A stretch of DNA of 12,210 nt from positions 1 through 12,210 of the forward strand of contig CAZNDN010000123.1 of the NCBI GenBank assembly GCA_964571815.1, given 5' to 3'. This DNA comes from CAZNDN01 sp964571815 (lineage in GTDB: Bacteria > Fibrobacterota > Chitinivibrionia > Chitinivibrionales > WJKA01). Shown here one piece after another: positions 7,235 to 12,210 of this stretch. A program made the position numbers and the translations under genes. The notes below the pieces were generated by a model. It was not told the DNA's origin. It searched no databases and worked only from the letters and a program-made list of their open reading frames with translations. Position 1 is the stretch's first letter. Each line of letters starts with the position of its first letter.

Positions 7235-7936
7235 GTGCGTACCGTTTCCGTGTATGTCGGGATCGCCGCGGTGATCCTTGCGGTCGGCGCCGCGTTTCGC
7301 TGTGTCAACGACGATCTCGGGAAAGCGGCCGCGCTGCAGGATGCCGGAGATTACCGGGGGGCGCGCCCTCGTTACCGGCGCGCGGTGCGGCGAAGTCCCG
7401 GACTGTTTGCCGCCCGGTACGGCCTGGGCATGACCTGGTGCGCCGAAGGGGTCTTCCGTTCGCGGCTTGGTATCGATGCCCGCCGGCAGTGGTACCGGGC
7501 GATCTATCACATGAACCTGGCGCTTCGCGGGGCCGCCGACACCGCCGAAGCCGCGCGGGCGCGGGATATGCTTTCGGTGCTGTATTTCAACCTCGGCACG
7601 TATCACAAACGCGCGGGCCGGCGCGACGCGGCAATCGCCCAGTTGGAGCAGGCCGTGTCCTGCGACAGTTCGCTGCTGAAAGGCTTCAATCTTCTCGGCG
7701 CCCTGTACCACGAGCGCGGAGACCTGGAAAGCGCCATGCGCTGCTACCGCGAAGCGGTCCGGATCAGGCCCGACTATGCCATGGCCCATTTCAATCTTGG
7801 AGCGGCGGAGTGGGCGCGGGGCAACTACGAGCAGGCGGCCTTCCATTTTGCCGAAGCCGACTCCCTGGCGCCCGGCACAACCTATTTCAGGCAGTGGCTC
7901 GCGCGCGCCTCGCGTCGAGCGGGAGAAACCGACTGA
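7235..7936 (+). CDS. Membrane-anchored TPR-repeat protein
   Basis: The product has 233 residues. Residues 5-22 form one hydrophobic helix (YVGIAAVILAVGAAF) after a short positive N-terminus, so it is a signal anchor or uncleaved signal and the rest is probably periplasmic. Three tetratricopeptide repeats are clear at about 113-146, 147-180 and 181-214. They have the usual pattern (FNLGTYHKRAGRRDAAIAQLEQA, split as helices A and B, and the two units after it). A degenerate repeat is seen near 28-60. TPRs bind other proteins. The GTG start is set by AAGGAGA five to six bases upstream. The stop codon shares bases with the kinase start (TGATG at 7934-7938), so the two are translationally coupled and it may be the kinase's partner or sensor scaffold. 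That role is inferred from position only. Confidence 0.82.
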   Translation: MRTVSVYVGIAAVILAVGAAFRCVNDDLGKAAALQDAGDYRGARPRYRRAVRRSPGLFAARYGLGMTWCAEGVFRSRLGIDARRQWYRAIYHMNLALRGAADTAEAARARDMLSVLYFNLGTYHKRAGRRDAAIAQLEQAVSCDSSLLKGFNLLGALYHERGDLESAMRCYREAVRIRPDYAMAHFNLGAAEWARGNYEQAAFHFAEADSLAPGTTYFRQWLARASRRAGETD

Positions 7937-9336
7937 TGGCCTTCTCCACCGAAGACTACGAGTTTCTGGACGAGATCGGGCGCGGCACGTTCGGCTCGGT
8001 CATGCGCGCCCGTCAGAAATCCCTGGGCCGGCTCGTGGCTATCAAGTCCCTGATGCCGCACCGGACGCAGAACCGGCGCGATATCCTGCGGTTCAGGCAG
8101 GAAGCCGAGGCCATGGCGGCCCTGAGCCACGACAATATCATATCGGTGCTGGACTATGCGTTCGCCGACGGTACGTACTATATCGTAATGGAATATGTCA
8201 AGGGTGTGGCGCTGGAAGAGGCCCTCGAGCGGGGCCTTTCGCGGCTTTCGTCGCTGCTGGTGGTGGAGAAGGTCGTGGACGCGCTGGGCTGTGCGCACGC
8301 TTCGGGCGTGATCCACCGGGACATCAAGCCGGGCAACATCCTTCTGGGCATGCACGGCCGGGTGAAACTGGCCGACTTCGGGCTGGCCGCGTTCAGGAAA
8401 GACCTCTCGACCAGCTCTTCTCACGCGGCCGTGGGAACCATCTCGTACATGGCCCCGGAGGCGATCGTAGATCCCGCAACGGCCGACACGCGGGTGGATG
8501 TGTTCGCCGTGGGATGTATTCTGTACCGGATCTTCTCCGGCGGACTCCCGTTTGACGGAAGCAATATCGGCGAGGTCTCATACAAGCTGCTCAACGAGTT
8601 GCCGCGGCCGCTGAAAACCGCGAAAGAAAGTGACGGGGTACTGGAGGAATTGATTCTTCGGTGTCTTGCCACGGACCGTGACCGGAGGCCGGGCACGGGA
8701 GAATTGCACCGCGCACTGGCCGACCGTCTGGGCGATCGGCGCCGGGGAGCGCAGGAAGAACTCTCCGCGTGTGTCGCGGGTGCGCGGTCGGGCGGGGTTC
8801 CGCCTGCCGCCGGACCGGGGGAACCGGCAAGGAACGCGGCGCCGGCGCGCGCGCGGCTCTCGCCGCCGGGCCGGCGTCTTCTGGCCGCGGCCTGCGCGGT
8901 GCTGGCCGTTTCGATCGGAGTCTATCTTTTTCTCGGACGCACCCGGCGGACCGCGCCGCTGCCCCGACCGGAATCGATCGGCGGCTCGGAAGCCCCCGCG
9001 GCCTTCGGACGGGGAGCCCCGCCGCCGGCGGGCCGGGCCGATCCCGAGCCTCTCACCCAGAGCGGAACCGACCTGAATGTGGCAACGCTGATGATCGCGG
9101 GGCTTCAACTGTCGGACTCGCTCTTCATCAACGGCCGACGGGTTGTGCTGCCGCCGGACCGGAGGTTTCTGGGCTTCCCCCTGGCTCCCGGCACAAACCG
9201 TCTGGAACTCAGGCGCGAGGGCGGCGTGACGCTGAAGCGTACGTTTCGCGTGCGGCCGCTTGCGGTCGTCTCCTGGAACATCAACGAAAAGGGCACTACC
9301 GATGACGGCGGATCGTCACCACGGAACCGGCGGTGA
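7936..9336 (+). CDS. Transmembrane serine/threonine protein kinase with PEGA-like C-terminal domain
   Basis: This 466-residue Hanks-type kinase transfers phosphate from ATP to Ser or Thr. The catalytic domain (about 8-265) has every key motif: glycine loop GRGTFG (15-20), VAIK with Lys37, helix-C Glu56, HRDIKPGN (127-134, catalytic Asp129), DFG (147-149) and APE (173-175). It should therefore be active. A 50-residue Ala/Pro/Arg/Gly-rich linker follows, then one transmembrane helix (about 314-334) and a Pro/Gly-rich stalk. The C-terminal beta domain (about 382-448) contains FINGRRV, then LPPDRRFLGFPLAPGTNRLE (PEGA-like), and should lie outside the cytoplasmic membrane. No PASTA repeats are present. 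The start is coupled to the TPR gene by TGATG, and the 3' end overlaps the sigma-54 activator by 35 bp. This order suggests a sensor kinase acting on that activator, which is inference. Confidence 0.92.
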   Translation: MAFSTEDYEFLDEIGRGTFGSVMRARQKSLGRLVAIKSLMPHRTQNRRDILRFRQEAEAMAALSHDNIISVLDYAFADGTYYIVMEYVKGVALEEALERGLSRLSSLLVVEKVVDALGCAHASGVIHRDIKPGNILLGMHGRVKLADFGLAAFRKDLSTSSSHAAVGTISYMAPEAIVDPATADTRVDVFAVGCILYRIFSGGLPFDGSNIGEVSYKLLNELPRPLKTAKESDGVLEELILRCLATDRDRRPGTGELHRALADRLGDRRRGAQEELSACVAGARSGGVPPAAGPGEPARNAAPARARLSPPGRRLLAAACAVLAVSIGVYLFLGRTRRTAPLPRPESIGGSEAPAAFGRGAPPPAGRADPEPLTQSGTDLNVATLMIAGLQLSDSLFINGRRVVLPPDRRFLGFPLAPGTNRLELRREGGVTLKRTFRVRPLAVVSWNINEKGTTDDGGSSPRNRR

Positions 9337-10795
9337 TCTGCTGACCGCCGCGCTGCGCATGACCGCGTCCATGGCGCGGGAGGAGGGCGTAACCGCCCTG
9401 CTGCGGCAGGGGTTGAACCTGTGCATGGAAGTCCTCGACTGCGAGCGGGGCCTGCTGATCGCCGAGGCCCCCGACGGCCGGCGGGAGATTATTTGCAGCA
9501 AGGGCGCGGGCGAACCGGAGGAGTCATCGTACAGCACCACCGCCCTGGGCATGGTAAAAGAAAAGGGCGAACCGCTGCTGATTTCGGATACGATCGGCAA
9601 CGAACACCTGGGTACCCGGGAGTCGATCAGCGGAGGCAATATCAGGTCGGTGCTGTGCACGATGCTCGGCGCGGCCAGGGAGACCTTTCCCGACCGGGAC
9701 ATCTATCTGTACCTTGACAGTCGCACCGACCGGCGGCCGATGTCCGAGGGCGATCTGGAGAAGTTCCGGCTTCTTGCCACACTCATGGGCAGCCTGGTGC
9801 GGCGGGCGGATACGACCGCACGGCAGGAAGCCGCGATCGAGGAGCTGCGGGGGCGGGTGGAGGAGCGCCGGTTCGAAGACCTGCTGTTCTCGGGCGATGC
9901 GTTCGGGCGGTGTGTCGAGCTTGTCAAGCAGGCGGCGCCCGCCGACGTGCCGATTCTGCTGGTGGGCGAAACCGGTACCGGCAAGGAGGTACTGGCCCGC
10001 CTGGCCCACAAGCTCAGCCCGCGCAGGGACGGGCCGTTTCTGGCGGTCAACTGCGGCGCCCTGCCGCCCACGCTCATGGAAAGCCAGCTTTTCGGCCACG
10101 AGAAAGGCGCGTTCACCGGAGCGGTGAGCGCGCGCAAGGGATATTTTCGGGAGGCATCGGGAGGCACGCTGTTTCTCGATGAAGTCGGGGAGTTGCCGGC
10201 ACAGACCCAGGCGCAGTTTCTCAGGGTGCTGCAGGAAGGCGAAGTCGTGGCGGTGGGAGCGACCCGTCCGGAGAAGGTCGACGTGCGCGTGGTGTCGGCA
10301 ACCAACGCGGACCTGGACAAAGGCGTCGAGCAGGGGACGTTTCGCAAGGACCTGTTTTTCCGGCTCAACGTGGTGCCGGTGAACGTGCCGCCGGTACGGG
10401 AGCGGGGGGAGGATGCCCTCCTGCTGGCGCGGTTCTTTCTCAGCCGCCACGCAGAATCGTCGGGCCGCGCTTTTTCCCTGTCGCGGGAAGCGGAGAAGGC
10501 AATCCTTCGCTACCACTGGCCCGGTAACGTGCGGGAAATCCAGAACCGCATCCAGCGCGCCGTGATCACCTCGTCTTCGTCGACCCTCTCCGCCGACTCG
10601 CTCGATCTTGCACGGAACGAAACGCCCGGATATACCTCGCTGCCTGAGGCCCGCGAAGCGGTGGATCGTGAGATGATCGCCCGGGCGCTGGGGCGTGCGC
10701 CGGGAAACCTGACCGGGGCCGCGAAGATCCTGGGTATCGACCGGAAAAGCTTGAGAATACTGCTTGAAAAGTACGGAATAGAGGTCTCGCGGTAG
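9302..10795 (+). CDS. GAF-domain sigma-54-dependent transcriptional activator
   Basis: A 497-residue bacterial enhancer-binding protein that would hydrolyse ATP to open sigma-54 RNA polymerase promoters. Residues 12-165 are a GAF sensor domain (IRSVLCTML, then IYLYLDS, and FRLLATLMGSLV). A short charged coil at 172-190 follows. The AAA+ domain (about 190-420) has Walker A GETGTGKE (222-229), the sigma-54 contact loop GAFTGA (269-274), Walker B GGTLFLDE (287-294), and FRKDLFFRLN with Arg348 and Arg354 as arginine-finger candidates. It continues to WPGNVREIQN (406-415). A Fis-type helix-turn-helix lies at about 465-492 (GNLTGAAKILGIDRKSL). There is no receiver domain, so control by phospho-Asp is unlikely. 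The ATG at 9302 lies 8 bases after AAAAGGG, inside the kinase gene. An upstream in-frame ATG at 9260 gives no domain sequence. Confidence 0.95.
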   Translation: MTADRHHGTGGDLLTAALRMTASMAREEGVTALLRQGLNLCMEVLDCERGLLIAEAPDGRREIICSKGAGEPEESSYSTTALGMVKEKGEPLLISDTIGNEHLGTRESISGGNIRSVLCTMLGAARETFPDRDIYLYLDSRTDRRPMSEGDLEKFRLLATLMGSLVRRADTTARQEAAIEELRGRVEERRFEDLLFSGDAFGRCVELVKQAAPADVPILLVGETGTGKEVLARLAHKLSPRRDGPFLAVNCGALPPTLMESQLFGHEKGAFTGAVSARKGYFREASGGTLFLDEVGELPAQTQAQFLRVLQEGEVVAVGATRPEKVDVRVVSATNADLDKGVEQGTFRKDLFFRLNVVPVNVPPVRERGEDALLLARFFLSRHAESSGRAFSLSREAEKAILRYHWPGNVREIQNRIQRAVITSSSSTLSADSLDLARNETPGYTSLPEAREAVDREMIARALGRAPGNLTGAAKILGIDRKSLRILLEKYGIEVSR

Positions 10796-10850
10796 GAAAA
10801 GCGCAAGAGACCGACCGCGAAACCGACACCACATCAGAGGGGAGGAGACC

Positions 10851-11345
10851 ATGGGATTTACGTTCAATGCGGATGAAGTCTTTCAGGTGGCGATCGATAT
10901 CGAGAGAAACGGAGCGGCGTTTTACCGGCGTGCCGCCGAGCTGCAGTCCGACATCGCGCAGAAAGAATTTTTCGAGGGGCTGGCGCACATGGAGGACACG
11001 CACGAGCGCACGTTCAAACGAATGCGTGAGGAGTTGACCGGGCAGGAAGGCGGGGCCACCGGCTATGAACCCGACAGTGAGGCGGCGCTGTATCTGCAGG
11101 CACTGGCCAACGGACACGGAGGGGAGGGAAATCCCGCCGAGGCGCGCTCCCTTTCGGGAAACGAGACCGTTGAAGACATCCTGAGAATCGGTATCGGTCT
11201 TGAGAAGAACTCGATTCTGTATTACAGCGGCCTGCTGGAGATGATACCCGAGAAGCTGGGCAGGGACCGCGTGGAGCTGATTATCGCCGAAGAGCGGAAG
11301 CACGTTGCCCAGCTCTCCCGCGCGTTGTCCGATTTTACCGATTGA
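10851..11345 (+). CDS. Rubrerythrin-like ferritin-superfamily di-iron protein
   Basis: This 164-residue, almost wholly helical protein carries two four-helix-bundle half-motifs. The first has IERNGAAFY with Glu18, then E-D-T-H with Glu48 and His51. The second has LEKNSILYY with Glu118, then E-R-K-H with Glu148 and His151. These six residues match the di-iron ligands of the erythrin domain. There is no cysteine at all, so the rubredoxin domain of true rubrerythrin is missing, as in the COG1633-type family. Such proteins are linked to peroxide reduction or iron handling in anaerobes. The exact reaction here is not determined. GGAGGAG ends a few bases before the ATG. The gene starts 55 bases after the sigma-54 activator stop and ends 17 bases before the lactate dehydrogenase start, so it is probably part of the same transcript. 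Confidence 0.88.
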   Translation: MGFTFNADEVFQVAIDIERNGAAFYRRAAELQSDIAQKEFFEGLAHMEDTHERTFKRMREELTGQEGGATGYEPDSEAALYLQALANGHGGEGNPAEARSLSGNETVEDILRIGIGLEKNSILYYSGLLEMIPEKLGRDRVELIIAEERKHVAQLSRALSDFTD

Positions 11346-11362
11346 ACCCGAGGGGGAACCTT

Positions 11363-12210
11363 GTGAATACCGCAAGCGGAGGACCGCGGAAAGTCGTGGT
11401 GGTGGGGGCGGGTTCGGTGGGCTCGACGTTCTGCTACGCGCTTGCGCAAAGCGGGGTGGCCGACACCATCGTGGTGGTTGACATGAATCGTGAGCTGGCT
11501 CGTGGACAGGTGCTGGACCTTGCCCACGGTCTGCCCTACTACCAGCCCGTGAGCATCGCGCCGGGCGGCCCCGACGACTACCGCGACGCCGACATCATCG
11601 TGATCACCGCCGGGGCGCGTCAGCGGGAAGGTGAGACGCGGCTCGACCTGCTCAAGAAGAACGCCGCGATTATCGAGCGTATCATGGACGACATCGTGTC
11701 GCGCGACTCCGCCGCAGTGGTGATCATGGTATCCAACCCGGTCGATGTCCTCACGCGGCTGGCGCTGCGGCGCTCGGGATGGGATCGACGAAGAATCATC
11801 GGCTCGGGCACCGTGCTGGACAGCGCGCGGTTCCGCTACCTGACTTCGCTGCACTGCGGCGTTGACACACGCAATGTCCACGCCTACGTGCTGGGCGAAC
11901 ACGGCGACAGCGAGTTTGCCGCCTGGTCCATGGCGCATATCGGAGGGCTTCCGATTCCGCGCTACTGCAGGCTGTGCCGCAAGTGCGAGGGCTGGGGAAA
12001 ACACCGGGAGAATATCCAGCGGCGGCTGCGCGATTCGGCGTACCATATCATCAATTACAAAGGGGCCACCAATTTCGGCATCGGCATGGCTCTGGTAAGA
12101 ATCGTCACCGCGATCATACGTGCCGAGCGAAGTGTCCTGACCGTCTCCACCATGCTGGAGGGAGAATACGGGCTGGAGGATGTCTGCTTGAGCGTGCCGT
12201 GTCTGGTATC
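11363..12210 (+). CDS. ldh: L-lactate dehydrogenase, NAD-dependent (3' end beyond the window)
   Basis: L-lactate dehydrogenase interconverts pyruvate and lactate with NADH/NAD in the cytoplasm. The window holds 282 residues of an expected 310-320, so only the C-terminus is cut. Seen are the Rossmann loop GAGSVGS (15-21), the NAD ribose Asp40 (VVVD), AGARQREGETR with the lactate-specifying Gln87 and substrate-binding Arg93, SNPVDV, VLDSARFR with Asp153 and Arg156, and GEHGDSE with catalytic His180. KGAT (233-236) follows. Gln87 separates it from malate dehydrogenase, which has Arg there. Arg158 and His173 align with the fructose-1,6-bisphosphate site (Arg173/His188 in usual numbering), suggesting an allosteric enzyme. 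Odd is a C-x2-C-x2-C cluster (Cys202, 205, 208). The GTG start follows AGGGGG about six bases upstream and 17 bases after the rubrerythrin-like gene. Confidence 0.95.
   Translation, partial: MNTASGGPRKVVVVGAGSVGSTFCYALAQSGVADTIVVVDMNRELARGQVLDLAHGLPYYQPVSIAPGGPDDYRDADIIVITAGARQREGETRLDLLKKNAAIIERIMDDIVSRDSAAVVIMVSNPVDVLTRLALRRSGWDRRRIIGSGTVLDSARFRYLTSLHCGVDTRNVHAYVLGEHGDSEFAAWSMAHIGGLPIPRYCRLCRKCEGWGKHRENIQRRLRDSAYHIINYKGATNFGIGMALVRIVTAIIRAERSVLTVSTMLEGEYGLEDVCLSVPCLV

Noticed and set aside
10851..11345. True rubrerythrin with a rubredoxin domain
   Set aside because: The protein ends soon after the second E-x-x-H motif and contains no cysteine, so no FeS4 rubredoxin centre is possible.
1..12210. 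CRISPR array, insertion sequence, transposase or integrase
   Set aside because: No regularly spaced direct repeats of CRISPR size and no coding region with transposase or integrase motifs were found on either strand.

Overview
The window is GC-rich chromosomal DNA of a Gram-negative (two-membrane) bacterium. That follows from type VI secretion baseplate genes and a very large secreted protein that looks like an outer-membrane beta-barrel. Gene content and the style of the big envelope protein do not look proteobacterial. They fit an FCB-allied or uncultured phylum (for example Gemmatimonadota, Krumholzibacteriota, Latescibacterota or Eisenbacteria-like), but this placement is an inference and not certain.

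Left third, minus strand: tssE, tssF and tssG, the T6SS baseplate wedge genes, lie in that transcription order with a short gap and one overlap. tssE is the first gene of the unit. Nothing else of the T6SS is inside the window, and the rest may lie beyond base 1. The 94 bases beyond tssG hold an inverted repeat and a small octamer tandem repeat. A 233-bp divergent intergenic region separates tssE from the next gene.

Middle, plus strand: one 1133-residue exported protein of unassigned function (3456-6857). Its N-terminal half carries an NG-x-x-L / VDY-x-x-G-x-V-x-F type motif and a duplicated VG-x-GNG-x-Y motif, and its C-terminal half looks like beta-barrel. It is followed by a tRNA-Lys(TTT) gene with its own candidate promoter and a clear rho-independent terminator.

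Right third, plus strand: a tightly packed run of five genes. They encode a membrane-anchored TPR protein, a transmembrane Ser/Thr protein kinase with a PEGA-like extracytoplasmic tail, a GAF-AAA+-Fis sigma-54 activator, a rubrerythrin-type di-iron protein, and an L-lactate dehydrogenase cut by the window end. The first three overlap or abut by translational-coupling junctions (TGATG, then a 35-bp overlap). They plausibly form an envelope-to-transcription signalling module. The last two suggest a link to anaerobic or microaerobic metabolism and peroxide handling. Whether this module controls the nearby T6SS is an open hypothesis. No sigma-54 promoter was recognised by eye in the intergenic regions.
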